A program made the position numbers and the translations under genes. Shown piece by piece: positions 11,817 through 23,949 of a stretch of DNA of 64,000 bases. Numbering within the stretch: the first letter of the stretch is position 1; each line of letters begins with the position of its first letter. This stretch comes from Bullera alba (Eukaryota; Basidiomycota; Tremellomycetes; Tremellales; Bulleraceae), in the NCBI GenBank assembly GCA_001600095.1, contig BCIX01000001.1:3249198-3313197 (forward strand), written 5' to 3'. The notes below the pieces were generated by a model. That model was not told where the DNA came from. It worked only from the letters and a program-made list of their open reading frames with translations, and ran no database searches.

Positions 11817-13098
11817 TTACTTCCTCGCATACGTGACCTGAGGATCCCATCAGCACGACCATACGGATCGCCCACGTCTGTACTCACCTTCATCTTTGTC
11901 TCTCCGTCGATCTTGAAGTTGTGCAGAGCATCCTTTGCCGTCGTCGCCGTCGTCTCGTCGCCGAACTCGACAAAGGCAATATCCTTCTTTGCGGGGATAG
12001 TCCTGATCTCAACGAGACCGGCGTAACTATGTCGCGGGGTCAGCTCGTCCCACGTCCTAGTATTACACGGCTAATACTCACGCTTCGAACACCTCTCTGA
12101 GATCGTCTGACGTTGTGCCTTCGGGTAGATTCTGGATGAAGAGGACCGAATTGGGCGGCAGGTATTCGTCTGGCATCTGCAATCTCTGCTTCTTTGCCGC
12201 TGGCACTCCTGTAGCGTCTGCGAGATAGGATGTCAGCTGACTGAAAAGGAGAGAAGCTGATACTGACCTGCTTTGAGCTTGGCCACCTCTTTCCTCCTCA
12301 GGGGGTTGTCTCTGCGTTTCTTCTCTGTAGACCTGTCAGTGACGTTTCCGAAGGGGGAACGGGTACACCAAGAGCCCGAAACTCACTCTTCTCCTTCAGC
12401 CTCTGCGTCTTGTGCTGCTCCAATGCCTCGTCTCCTTCTAGCTTCTGCACGACCGACTCTGATCTTCCCTTAGCGAACGATATGAGCTGTAGAGACACAT
12501 CAGCATTTCTCCTCATGCAAAACGTCTTGTCACTTAGTACAGCAATAAAGCACCGTAGTGCCATACCACTGAGCATGATCTGGAAGGTATCCAAACGTAC
12601 CATAGCTTTGCCGTACAGCGGAAACTCGTTCACCTCCTTCCGTGCCCGGTTTGCACTTTCGATATCGGTGAAACTGACGAAAGCCTGACCTCTCATCCTA
12701 ACATTCCTATGCGCTACCACGGGTAGAACCGGTCTATATGGCTTGAATAGCGATGCCAGCGTCTGCGTCATGACTGATCGCAGGTTAGCTCTACGTCGGC
12801 AGCGACTTGAGACCGATGGAGACAGACGGCGAACACACTCACCAGGTATTCTGACTTTCTCGTTCAAGTTCTGGATATACAGCGTCTCGCAGGCATTGTC
12901 CGGAATCTTATTTGGATCCTCGTCCTTCTCCTCGCTATCATCCTTTGCTTTCACATCGGCATTCGCAGCTGCCCCTGACTCGGTCTTCATTTCCGCATCT
13001 TCATCTTGAACTGTAGCTGCTAGTTTTGACGGGCCGGCCGTTGGCGTTGGTATTGACGGGTGGGATGGGTCTACCGTCTGTTGGACTGCTGCGGCCAT
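11817..13098 (-). CDS. U1A/U2B''-type spliceosomal RNA-binding protein, two RRMs
   Basis: The start MAAAVQQTVDPSHPSIPTPT leads into an acidic leader and RRM1: ETLYIQNLNEKVRIP (RNP2), then MTQTLASLFKPYRPVLPVVA and MRGQAFVSFTDIESANRARK (RNP1). The LNEKV segment followed by a hydrophobic insert is typical of SNF/U1A/U2B'' RRM1, which grips the U1 or U2 snRNA stem loop. A basic linker with a KR-rich stretch follows. RRM2 has NSVLFIQNLPEGTTSDDLRE, TIPAKKDIAFVEFGDE and a last exon VTYARK ending TAA at 11817-11819. Several introns are present; an in-frame extension inside RRM1 (after VRIP) is intronic. Most fungi have one such protein serving U1 and/or U2 snRNP; which one applies here cannot be read from the sequence. 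Confidence 0.92.
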
Positions 13099-13583
13099 TT
13101 TCGTCAGACTGTTGAACTATCCGTATAGTGATGCGCTTGGAGGTAGAGTAGGTCGGTCAGACTACACGACTCTAGGCTGCACTTTAATGCACGCTTGAAT
13201 GCACGTATGGCTGGCCGGACGATAGGAAGGTGAATCCACGCTCACTTCACAAGTCATGAATATTGTCACACGGTATTTAATCGGTTTTAATCCCAAGACT
13301 CCTCCAACCTCGTAGGCTGGTACACCGTACAGCCAACAGTTGGGCTACAGGCGGCACAGCCAGTCTCGAGGCAGTTCGACTGCCGCCCCGGCGTCTCCTC
13401 AGCACGAACGAGGCTGCCTTGCATATCGTTAGACATCATGTACACAAAATATCCTCTCTCTGAGCCAAACAAGCCGAGGAAATCTGGAGAATGCCTCTCT
13501 CTCGCTATGTCAAGACCCTGTCGTCTTCATCATCATGCTTTCGTGAATTGTACTGACTGTGACCCTATACACATGTGTTTCTT
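13099..13583. other. Intergenic stretch upstream of the U1A/U2B'' gene
   Basis: No supported gene. It contains the U1A/U2B'' promoter (minus strand) and the VWA gene's 3' end. An A/T-rich patch (GGTATTTAATCGG, near 13271) is the only visible core-promoter-like sequence. Confidence 0.4.
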
Positions 13584-15696
13584 TTATCCCAATCTTCCGG
13601 CTCGGAAGATCGATTGAGTCGCAATACGCCTCGCCTAGACCAAGGTCAGTGACTCCTCGCTCGTGCATCACATCCAGCAGGGTACTCACCTGATCGAGAG
13701 AAATGGCGTCCTTCCTCAATGCCAAACCTCCGTCCTCGTCGTCATCATCGTCATCTGCCTCGCCGCCTCGCATCCCTCCGTTGATCAGGGGCGTCTTGCC
13801 CGCAGAGCCGAACATGCCGCCGCCAGGTCCAGTTGGCAGTAGTGGTGCACCAAATACGCTCAAGGGGGTGTTTGAACCGGTTGGACTGGCCCCGAAAGCC
13901 TTGAAATCGGAGACAAGCTTCCTGGGCGGTGAAGCTGCCGAAGGCGACAGAGACCTGCCTCCGATGGTATGTACCGGTGAAGAAGGGGTAGGAGGCGCTT
14001 CGTCGACAGCTTTCTTCCGAGGTGGTAGCCTTCTAGCTTCACCGTATGCAGAGTAGGCTGAAGATGTGTTTCGCGCCTTGAACTTGTCCGTCAAGCGTTT
14101 GCCAGGGACCTGGGAAGTCAATGGACATGATTTCCTTTGCGACGAGCTTCGTACTTACCGGCAAAATTTTGTCCAAGCCATCTTTGAGGAACTGGGCAGA
14201 CATCCATGTCGCGACGTTCTTCTTCGCATTCTCGTGCTCTTGATACACGTCGGGTAGATGGACATGTTTGGTCTGCTCATTGCGCAAAAGTAGACCCTTA
14301 TGTAGCTCCCTGATGATCAATGAGCTTCGTGGCGAACTTTCAGCTACAGACAGCTCACTGTGCGACCTCTTCTACGCTCTGGGCAGACACAGCCTCTCCT
14401 TTCTGCCAGACTCGTTGGGCGACTTCTGCGCCGATCTCTACAGATATGTGGTCAGTACGAGAATTCAACAATGGATGTCAGAACTCACCGTCTATCAGGC
14501 GTTCCATATCCATGTTTTCTAGGACACTGCCCACGATAGCCATTGCCAGGAGATCGGCCGTCGTTAAGGGCAGCATGACTCCAGACGTCAGGTTACAAAG
14601 AGCCTGGAAGAAGTCGACGGCTCGCTAATGGCAAGTCAGCGCTGACAACGTGACTATAACCAATAGTGATGACTCACAGTGTAATTTGACAAAGTGTCCT
14701 CGCATGCGACCATGAACTACGATATGTGAGCTTAGACCGGCAACTGACAGTGGCAGCTCGCTTACAAGGGTGATTCCGTGTTGAGCCATACTTCGAGCAA
14801 TGATCAATGGGTCGTGTCCTTCCGGATCGCCGGTTTTGATCTCTATGCACGAGATCAGTAGATGACTCCACATCGGACAGTCGTGACGACTCACGATCTC
14901 CCCACTCGCCGATACCTGTGCAATGAGCGCGTTAGCATGTTCCCCACTCCTGCTTGCCTCGCACATACCATGCGGAGGGGCGTCCGCAATGAGGATGACC
15001 ATTCTCGCGGCATTTCTTCTCCATTCTAGGTCTTTCAGCGCCACCGCCATTCCTCGAGTCACGGCTTCCGGACCGTCACCACCGCCAGCGGCTACACCTA
15101 TGTCAGATGATAGACGAAGGAAGGTTTGGTAGCTTCAACATACCAGTCAACGTCTTGAGATAGCTCTGGACAGAAGAAATGTCCGAGGTGAATGGAAAGG
15201 ACTTGGTGACGTATGTGTGATCTTGTGGCGGATGATCTCGGTAGTTGACCACCTACAACGATCAGCTGAGCTTTTTTTTTTTGGTGCAACGCAAACCGAA
15301 TGATGGCTCACCGCAACCCGCAAGTCGTCTGGTCCGTCCAGACCCTCTTCCCCTCTGATCATCTCGCAGATGCCATTCACATGGTCTCGGGTAGAGTCGA
15401 TGTATCTCTGCATCGAACCCGTGCAGTCGAGAATGAACGCCAGATCGCTGCGGTATGTGCATGAGCGGTGATCGAGCAGAATGATCGTATGTCACTTACA
15501 TGCATTTACCTTTTGAGCCACTTCCCTCGATGAAGTTGACGTTGTATTCTGTTACGGGGTCCGGTTGAGGCGGTGCGGAGACGGGCGATCTGGGTCGGAA
15601 GTATGGGTTGTACGAGTACGAGGAATGTCTGGACGAGTAAGACGAGGAAGAGTCGTCGACCATCTCGTCGTCGTCCATGAACTCGGCTTCGGACAT
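13584..15696 (-). CDS. von Willebrand factor A (VWA) domain protein
   Basis: The ATG at 15696 gives MSEAEFMDDDEMVDDSSSSY, an acidic then Ser/Tyr-rich leader, and YNVNFIEGSGSK. The VWA domain follows: SDLAFILDCTGSMQRYIDST carries the MIDAS metal site D-x-T-G-S-M, then DDLRVAVVNYRDHPPQDHTY, AAGGGDGPEAVTRGMAVALK and ARMVILIADAPPHGIGEWGD. C-terminal parts are helical (KNVATWMSAQFLKDGLDKIL) and then disordered (PPTPSSPVHTIGGRSLSPSA), with an Asp run. The last exon, after a GTGAGT intron with a CTGAC branch point, ends RRIATQSIFRAGRLG; without that splice the frame would run on to 13510. The VWA resembles those of fungal and amoebal proteins related to VWA-alpha-kinases, but no kinase domain is present. 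Role unknown. Confidence 0.85.
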
Positions 15697-16503
15697 GGTT
15701 GGATGAGTGTGTATGGAGGAAACAAGTGCAAGCGATAAAAATTGACGTCGACACGATTCCAGTATAGAGGTTGGGAGGACGAAGGAGGGAGTGATGTGCG
15801 ATGTCTCCTTGCAGATTTCTGGTCTTATACCTTCTGAATCTCGATCGCTATGTATGTTCTGATGCCAGAGTGGGACTCTATTGTGTGTGGGTGACGGAGC
15901 GACGGTAGGTTGATGATCGGGGGTGACAAAAGGAGATGTCAACGGTCTCTAGTCGACTCTATTATATTTCCTGGACATTGCACACATGACGGTCCTTGTC
16001 ATGATGAAACGTCACCCAGGGAGTCCAACCCGGACCCCCTGAATGGCAGGTCTCAGGTGGAGTTGAACCGTGGGACGGCAAGATCACTCACTGCACGGAA
16101 TCAATTCTCCCGTCTTACGCTTATCACCCAGACAATGCCGTAAACGCGAGCTGGGAGCAGCCAACTGTTCGTGTAAACACGACCCGATCGACCCGAAGAT
16201 GTCTAACCGTCCTTGCACTCGATAGTCTTGAAATGGCGCGGTAACAGCTCGACCTTTGAAGGACGCATAGGCAAACTCAAGCTAGGACCGCTCGGACCGA
16301 CAGCACGCGCTAGACCGTGCTTTGGCCCATTCACCAGGCACAAGGCCGTAGCCACACATCAACAGCTGATCAAAGCGTTGGGAAAAAAATCACAACTCAG
16401 GTGAGCGCTTGTTTTCTCAGTCGGACATCATGATCCATCACGCGACAGACCATTTCAGCATTGTCTGAAGATATTTCCATACTGTGTTTTCGACATACCC
16501 GGA
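15697..16503. promoter_or_regulatory. Divergent promoter region between VWA and CLIP genes
   Basis: Eight hundred bp separate two start codons facing away from each other. No gene is supported; a tRNA-like T-loop string near 16055-16070 lacks a matching stem. An A-run followed by a possible GTGAGC donor at about 16400 and an AG at about 16420 may mark a 5' UTR intron of the CLIP gene. Confidence 0.4.
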
Positions 16504-19500
16504 ATGAGTCAGCTAACACCTCCCTCCCCTCGAAAGAGGCCTTTACCCCCTTCAGCGTTCGTCACACCGGAAAGACCAAGAATGTCTCGTTTGCCTACGC
16601 TCGCAACCCCGGGCAGAGTGACACCAACGACAGGAATTCCAACGCCAACACATCGACGACCAAGATCCTCTCTTGGACCAGGACAGAGCGGTCCTGCCCA
16701 AAATAACGATGGAGCCGAGATGGACCTTGCGCTGAAAGAGGCCCTGAAGAACCGACCGCCCAGCTCGTTGACTAGGAGGAGGGACCTGCTTGATGTTGAA
16801 GATCCCGATTCGCCCACCCAGGTATCGCAACTCAGCGCATCGACCCTGGGACCTAGAACGCCTGGACTTCGCCCTCGAACACCTTCGGCGATCGGTCACG
16901 GGACCCCATCAGCTTCGAGAGCCGTGTCAAGATCTTCGGTCGCTCGACCTAGCATCTCGGGCACGTCATCTTTTACGCCTAGACGGACCTCTATGGCATC
17001 TTCCGTCGCCTCAGCGACACCTCATGCTCGGCGTCCAGAGTCGCGTGCGAGCGTTGTCAACGGAGATGACAAGTGGATGCCTGTGATCGGAGAGCGAGTG
17101 AGGATGCAGGCCATGGGCATGGAAGGCACATTGCGTTTCCTTGGAGAGACCGATTTCAAAGCGGGAGTCTGGGCTGGCATTGAGCTGGAAGGAGGGTTCT
17201 CAGGCAAAGGCAAAAATGACGGTAGCGTCGGAGGGTGAGCATAGACGATCACAGGTAGAAGGCTCGACTGACGTTTCCCAGGGTCCCATATTTCTCTTGT
17301 TCTCCACTGTGCGGAGTGTTCGTCTTGGCATCGAAGCTGTCCCCTCCAACATCTGGGCCATCTAGACCGGCCTCCGTGGCATCTTCGTATCGATCTCTCG
17401 CCTCATCCCACGCATCATTCACTCTGTCCGGTCGACAAACGCCGTCAGAGCGGCCTCGGCCCAGCACAACCTTGACTCCAGGTCGCACTACCCGTGCGGT
17501 GTCTTCTGCTCGGACTCCCATGCCAAATCACACCGAGGAGTCTGATGGTCGTCCCGTGCGAATACTACTTGGGGCTAGCACGAGTGCCAACGCTGCCACA
17601 CCCACCAGCAAGATCACTGCAGGGTCCAGAGCGTCAAAGTACGTTGGTATGACGGCCAAACAGCTCGATTCGGCGCGGCAGGGCACACTGAGTGCCTCTG
17701 TAAGGGGTCTTGGATCATCAACGTCCGTCACGCCAAAGCCATCTAGAGTGTCGATGGGGGTACCAACAACCAACACTCCTGGGCGACCGAGGCAGAGTAT
17801 AGCTGGGGGCAATCTGGGTGGATTCGCTACGCCAAAACCCAGAGTCCCAAGAGCGAGTACAGCGGTGGATATGATGCCTCCACCTCCGAGCCCAAGCCAT
17901 GTCACCAGGATCATGGCGGTACATACAAAAGAGATGGAGGATGAGATCAAGGAGCTCAGAAGGCGGAATGCGGACCTCGAAGCTGAATTATCGACATCCC
18001 ACTCAGCTGCGCGGTCACTGAATACCAGCTACACCGCTCAAGGAGATGAGGAGAAGCAACGTCTCGAAGCTCTGCAAGCGGAAGTGGAGAGGATAAGGGA
18101 AGAAGCGGACTCTTTGCGTCAACAGCTCTCAGCCTCGCAATCGGATGCCGCGGATGCCTCGAGATTGGCGGAAGAGCTGCAAGAGGGGCATCAATCGGCA
18201 CAATCGGCTCTGGCGGAGAAGGAAAAAGAGCTCGAGACTTTGCACCGGGAGATGAAGCTGGAAGCGGAGAGGATGCAAGGGGAGCTAGACGCTGGAATGG
18301 AGGCAAAGAAAGCGGAAGTCGAGCATATGCTGGATCGAGCAGAACGGGCTGAAGAAGATGGCGCGGAGATGAGGGCATTGGTGGAAGAGCTGACACAAGC
18401 CGGACAAGTGAGTGACCGCAATTTAGCTGTCTTCGTCGGCGTTGCTGACGATTGTAGGCGACTATCTCCCTGTATGAGACCAAGCAGTATGATCTAGAGG
18501 ACAAGATACGGGTTCTAGAGGAGAAGTCTCGATCTCTCGAAGACAAGTTGACAAAGGCGAGGGACGATCTGGAGAAGGCTCAACTCCCCGGATCCCCACA
18601 ATCCGCAAGGGAAGCCACCGCTGCCGAGATTGACAACGAGACGCTCAATGCCCAGCTCAAGCATCTACAGCACAAAATGTCTAATTTGGAAGAAGAGCTG
18701 GATGAGGCTCGAGTCCAAGCGGATCAAGAAGCCGAGAGCTGGAAGAGTCGATTGGCCAAAGCCAAGGAGAGCGAAAAGGCAGTCATGGACCGCGAGCGAG
18801 AGCTCAAGGAGGAAGTGAAGAGACTGAACAAGGCGGGTGATGGCGCAAAAGCCAGAATAGCAGAACTGGAGGGTGCTTTGAAGGAGAATAGGGGCGCTTT
18901 GGAAACTGCTCGAGCGGAGATTGAGAGTCTGAGGGCAGAGGCAAGCGTGAGTGTAGCTAATAGTCTTCTGTCGACGTTAGCTGATGAGCATTCCCAGGAC
19001 GCTTCGAGCATGAAAGCGGCATTGCAGACTGCCACTGCGAAGGAGGAAGCGCTCACTCAGGCTCAATCGGAACTCGAGCAGATGAAACTCAAGGCTGTGC
19101 ACTTTGTAGAGGTGGAAGCCAGATTCGAGTCTGTGCAGAGTAGGAACGTCGAGCTCGAGAAGACCATCGCTACCTTGGAGTTGGAAGTCACCGAGGTGGG
19201 TTCCTTGACGTGTGGCACCGAGGGCTCAGGCTGACATACCGGTCCCAGCTCAAGGCCGCCGTCGCAGAAGCGAACGTCCACAGACCGTCGTCTCCCGCCA
19301 ACCTTGGATCATCTGGACGAAAGGGCCGCTTGTCTTCATCCTCGCTGAACGAGGAGAACTCGGACAAGCGGCTACGAGGCTTCCAGCACATCATCACAGA
19401 GCTGTCCACGGAGAATGCCGAGTTGAAGGAAAAGTACCAGAGCGTCCTAGAGGAAGTGGCTCTGCTCAAGGAAGAGGTCAAACTTCTGGAGGAGACCAAC

Positions 19501-20190
19501 GAGATGGATGGCGATGAGAGGCCCAAGGTTTCGGCGGTGGGTCCCGGATGATCCCATTAGCTAGGTATTTTGTGCTGACACTCGACCTCAGGCCGAGCTG
19601 GTTGAAGCTAAAGCCACTGTTCAAGCTCACGCTCAGACCATCAAAGAGGTATGTAGGGTTTGCACACTGTCATTCGCGGGCCGATTGCTGAACCTTTGTT
19701 TAGCTCAACCGGGAAGTTTCTGAGCTAGAGTCATTGATCGAGTCGAAGATCTACCGCGAAGACGAGCTGGAGAACCGATTGGCGGATCTCGAAAGGCAAA
19801 TCAAACTCCAGCGACATTTGTCGAATGGGGACGGACACGTCAATGGCGACGCACCGCCAGCTATGTCTTCTCGAGCAAGTGAAGCCTCGGTCCAATCGCG
19901 GAGCGTGTCGGGCGGAGAGAGCAACAGCACCTCTGACGATCGGTGCGAGCTGTGCGAGGGCCCTCATGATCTCGACGCGTGTCCTGTCTTTGCTGGCAAC
20001 ATGGGCGATGAGACAATGGGAGATAAGCCCAGTCCTCTGACTGGCAAATCGGCCCAATGGTGTGCAGACTGCGAGGTGAGTGGGCATTGGCTATCGAGAC
20101 TTACAGATCGGGAGGTGATGTACTGACAAACCCCTTCAGAGCACAGAACACGACACGAGCCAGTGTCCGATGGCAGAAGACGTCTTCTAG
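16504..20190 (+). CDS. CLIP-170/Bik1-like microtubule plus-end protein (CAP-Gly, coiled coil, two zinc knuckles)
   Basis: The start MSQLTPPSPRKRPLPPSAFV begins a Ser/Pro/Arg-rich basic region. One CAP-Gly domain follows: GERVRMQAMGMEGTLRFLGE, KAGVWAGIELEGG and the GKNDG signature, then VPYFSCSPLCGVFV. A second basic Ser-rich region leads to a very long coiled coil from about 17930 to 19790 (e.g. MEDEIKELRRRNADLEAELS, LEKTIATLELEVTE). The C-terminus has two CCHC zinc knuckles: CELCEGPHDLDAC and CADCESTEHDTSQC, ending MAEDVF. This is the architecture of CLIP-170, which tracks growing microtubule plus ends by binding EEY/F tails of tubulin and EB1. In fungi it guides nuclear positioning and polar growth. 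At least seven introns; one of 51 nt (18947-18997) is in frame without a stop. Confidence 0.95.
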
Positions 20191-20363
20191 GCTAGCTTGT
20201 CTTCTTGAGGTCACGATTGTGTATACATACATTTTGGGCTTGATAACTCGCATGTATCCCCTACGAACTGGTCTCGGATCTTTGGCGTGATCGTGTCAGT
20301 CGTTCTAGCTCCTGCATGCCACTGGGCCGCTGCATGCGCGCACTTGTGACATGCTGATGTGAC

Positions 20364-22366
20364 CTACGCCCATCCGACCTCCCACCACCAGTATCCAGCG
20401 ACTTCATCCACTCTTCCCTCGCCCTTCCGGCCCTTGACGGATCGCTTGCCTTCGCCCCTCGTGCCGAGTTTGAGGGACCGCGGCGCACCCAGACCCTCAC
20501 CCCGCGTGCCCTCCTTCTGACGCTCCTCCAACGGGGTATACGTCGCAGATGGCGGGAAATTTGCATCTATTGATTCCAGCTCAGGCGTGAATGTGGGTCT
20601 AATGGGCGATAGGATGTGCTATGTCTCCATCAGCTTTTGTATACAGAAAGCACCCTGGTATGTGGTCTTGAGGATGGTCAACTCACGAACGTGCCTCCGA
20701 TATCGCCCTCTCTGGCCTTGTCGGGCAGACGCAATGTCCAGCTTGCCACCTCGCGCAGCATTTTGGCATGAGTCGGATCATACACGCAATCAGAGGCAAT
20801 GACCAGGTCGAATGGTTCTGTAGCGAATCTTGACATTTCTTCCCCCTCTTCCTGCTCTTTCGTCGATGTGCCACCCTGTCGATCCGACATGTACTTCGGA
20901 TACGTAGTCCAATCCAATTTGGCAATCTCCATACCGGTCTCCAGTCCCCCTGGGTCGGATGCGACGTTTGAGCCTATACTGACGGCTTTGGCGTGACCAT
21001 CTTGTTCAATGTGAGGGGGAAAGTTGAGATCGACACATACTCGGAGATTGTCAATCACATTAGGCAGGAAATCCGTCGCTACCACCAATCCAGGGAATTT
21101 GGGCTGTGGGATCACGTCCGAAGCCATTCGTAGATCCAGTAGCTTGCGACATAATATCGACATCAACCCCGTCCCGGCTCCTAGATCCAGTACGCGCACA
21201 CCCCGGTCGGCCGGCGTGTTGGGGCCAGGGAAGAGACCGTAGTCGGCGGGGTGAAGCGCGAATCGGCGTCCGAGGAGGATTGCGCTTCCCCATGTCTGAA
21301 CACCTACACTCAAGTGATCCGACATGGGTGCGTCGTGCAGAAGAACGGGTACGGCAGCCACTCGGCGCTTGCGGGCGCCTCTGCGGGCTTGTTTCCGTTG
21401 AAAGGCAGTCGAGGACTCGGCTTCGGGTGACGAGGAGAGGTCGTTGATCGGTGATGATGAGCTGTGACGGTTATGTGAGCTCTGCTCCGTGTTGTCGGCT
21501 ACTGAACTCGACGCCCCCTGACGCAGGAAGGGTATGATGGGTGAGACTGGCGATGTCGCCAGCGAGGCGAGAAATGTCTGTGTCGAGGGCGATAGAGCAG
21601 GGTTTGGAGGTACACTTCGGTTCAGCTCCCGTATGCCCGCCTCTAGAGTCGAATGGACCGGGAAGAGAAGATGTCTGGTGAGAGATCCAGCAGCTACAAC
21701 TCAGTGTAAGCAGACTGTAGAACCACTGCATGATGTAGACTCACCGCTCGTTCCCGCCATCATCGCCAGGACAGCCGTGGCATCCCTCAATATTGCCTCG
21801 ATGTCCTTATGCGAGAACTCCTCAGACTCTCCCTCAACCTCCCCTTCCACTTCTTCGTGCTCTTCGGACCATCCCTGAGCCCTCCGTACCACACCGTTGA
21901 GCCACTTCTCCGCCCACTCCCTCTCAAACGGGTCTAGATGCGCGGCCGGCTCGCCGTTTTCTTCAATAGTCGCATTCTCATCCTCGTCTTCCAGCTCTGA
22001 CCCATCTTCTTCTTGTATAGTCACTGCAGCACCGAGTCGACCTTGCGCACCGATACCCTCGTTGACATCGAGACCGAGACCAAGACCGTCCATTGTGTCT
22101 GCTAGGCTGGCGCTGAAACGCCTCTTCCTGGCTTTGACCTTATCACTCGACCTCTGCCGCAGATGTGAAGACTCTCCATCTTCATCGCTGCCGTACCCTG
22201 AAACAGTGTTGAGATCGTTGATATTGAATCCGCCGTGAATGGGCGGGATGTATAGTTCCTTCAGGAGCGACACATGACTTAAGACGGTGATGGCAGTGAG
22301 AGGAGACAGGGTGTTTTGCTGCCGAGAAAGATGAGGCAGGAACGAGCTCGGGATGAGGCTGTCCAT
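20364..22366 (-). CDS. METTL21-type protein-lysine methyltransferase
   Basis: The N-terminal half (MDSLIPSSFLPHLSRQQNTL, then an acidic linker EDEDENATIEENGE) is followed by the class I methyltransferase core: SVGVQTWGSAILLGRRFALH, motif I RVLDLGAGTGLMSIL, VVATDFLPNVIDNLR (Asp that binds the ribose of SAM), and FDLVIASDCVYDPTHAKML with the DxxY motif. These are features of the seven-beta-strand METTL21/MTF16 family, which methylates lysines on translation factors and chaperones. The target is unknown. The C-terminus is RPTFTPELESIDANFPPSAT, a basic KGRKGEGR stretch and GYWWWEVGWA, ending TAG 20364-20366. An upstream in-frame ATG at 22444 would add 26 residues, but 22366 has the better context (purine at -3, G at +4). 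Confidence 0.87.
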
Positions 22367-22667
22367 GTCGCTCGCCCAGGCCACCGCCGATGTCGCTGTG
22401 CAGGTTCCTTGTTGAGGAAGAATCGTGAAGAGAAGAGAGGTCATTGGTCTGCGTTCGTGCTCGACTTTTTGGTCGCGGAAAGTGGAGGTCGTTCGTTCGC
22501 GATCCCTGCTCCTACAGATATAGCATCCTGCTTGTCGATGATACTGCAATGTAGCCACAGACTTCGAGGAGATGACTAAAGGTCCACTCTGACGGTCGAA
22601 CATACATGCTACAGCTGGAAAGCAGACCGATACTAGCTTGACAGCGTTCGTGAATTACCAATCCAGC

Positions 22668-23645
22668 CTATGACACCTCTTTACTCTTCTTCGTCTTCTT
22701 CTTCTTCTCCTTCTTCTCCTCTTTCGGGTCCGCCGCAGGTGTGATAATCGTTGTATCAACATGAATCGTTGATTCTGCCTCTTCGTCTCGCCTCCGCTTG
22801 CGCTTCGTCCCTCCGTCTTCGGGTTTGGCAGACTCTTCCTCCACAGCTACTCCAGCATCCGTGCCGACGAGCTGCCTGGCCGCTCTCCTGGCTTCTTTCT
22901 CCTCCTTTCTTTTCGATTTCTCCGCCTTCCTAGCTCTTCTCTCTTCTTTCGTCTCGCCTTCCCTCTCTTTTCCTTTCCTTGAAGACTTCTTTCCGCCTTC
23001 CAAAGAGGATTTGCTGTCTGGCAAGCAGGTGGCCAATCCGTTGGTCCTAGATGGTCCTGCTTCGTTGTCACCCTGGGGCCGTGATTGCGGCTGTGGCTCC
23101 TCCTTCTTCTCGCCCACGACCTCCATATCGTCTGAGTCTGGGGTAATGACCTTGCCTCTGAAGAACTTGGAGTATAGCCCCCGCCTGGCGACTTCTTTGC
23201 CCATCCTCGCAGCGGCGGAAACGGATGGTCTGGGCTTTGGAGCGGCGCCAAACGTCAACGTAGCCCAGGAATCTGGTGCAGGAGACGACGCGTGACTTGT
23301 TGAGGCAGAGGCAGCGGCCGAGGTCGCCCCGGAAGACATGATCGAAGCGGCAGTAGCGGCAAAGATGCTGAAAGCAGGTCAGCTAAGTCTTCCAAAAATT
23401 GAGGAAACATGGAGCTCACCTATCCCAGAAGGGAGCAGATTCATCTCTATCTTTTCCTATCCCCGTCAAAGTCTTCTTCCTCACTACAGGTAAAGGCCGA
23501 GTCGCGTGGCCCTGCTTGAATGCTGGACAAGAGGATCAGCTCGTGGCTGGCGAGTAGCACGTGTTAGCTCACCAGTCCCTTTACCCTTCCATCCTTGCTT
23601 GGTCAAGTGCGCTTCTGGATCGAAGCGGCTGAATGTGGTGGCCAT
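22668..23645 (-). CDS. G-patch nucleolar protein, GPATCH4/Tma23-like
   Basis: The start MATTFSRFDPEAHLTKQGWK carries the G-patch-like helix. Splicing then gives GKGTGLKQGHATRPLPVVRK and KTLTGIGKDRDESAPFWDSI, as in Tma23 and human GPATCH4 (G-patch with glycines, then a W-D segment). The middle has LYSKFFRGKVI. The C-terminal half is highly charged and lysine-rich (KEERRARKAEKSKRKEEKEA) and ends with KKEKKKKTKKSKEVS, typical of nucleolar ribosome-biogenesis proteins. Two introns separate the first three exons. G-patches activate DEAH helicases, so a role in pre-rRNA or snoRNA processing is inferred. It lies head-to-head with AOS1. Confidence 0.88.
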
Positions 23646-23949
23646 GATGCCGGTCGTAAACGCGTAAGCTGTGATGTTCGAATCAGACAGACTGATGGCA
23701 GCAACAAGAGCAGCCAGGAAGTCAAAGACAGCCAGCAAAAATGTCAAAACAGCAGCTTCCGATGGAGCCTTGCGTAACCACCTGCCTCATACAAGGGGGA
23801 GCACACTGTGGGTTATGTATCAGGCTCATGTAGTTCGCGACGACTGGGTTCGCGTCTTTCTCTTTTCTCGACATTGGTGACCACTACTTTCAGCAGCCAG
23901 CTCTTTCCTTCTCGCTCCCCAGGATCGGTCACAGCGCGGGATTCCGACA
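23646..23949. promoter_or_regulatory. Divergent promoter, GPATCH4/Tma23 and AOS1
   Basis: Three hundred bp between opposite-facing ATGs; no coding frame with splice support and no clear TATA box seen. Confidence 0.45.

Noticed and set aside
13510..13583. Readthrough C-terminus of the VWA protein without splicing the last intron
   Set aside because: A GTGAGT/CTAG intron with a CTGAC branch point is present and gives a clean stop at 13584.
15990..16110. T-loop-like GGTTCAACTCC on the minus strand, a possible tRNA
   Set aside because: The bases around it do not form the 5-bp T stem, and no acceptor, D or anticodon arm fits.
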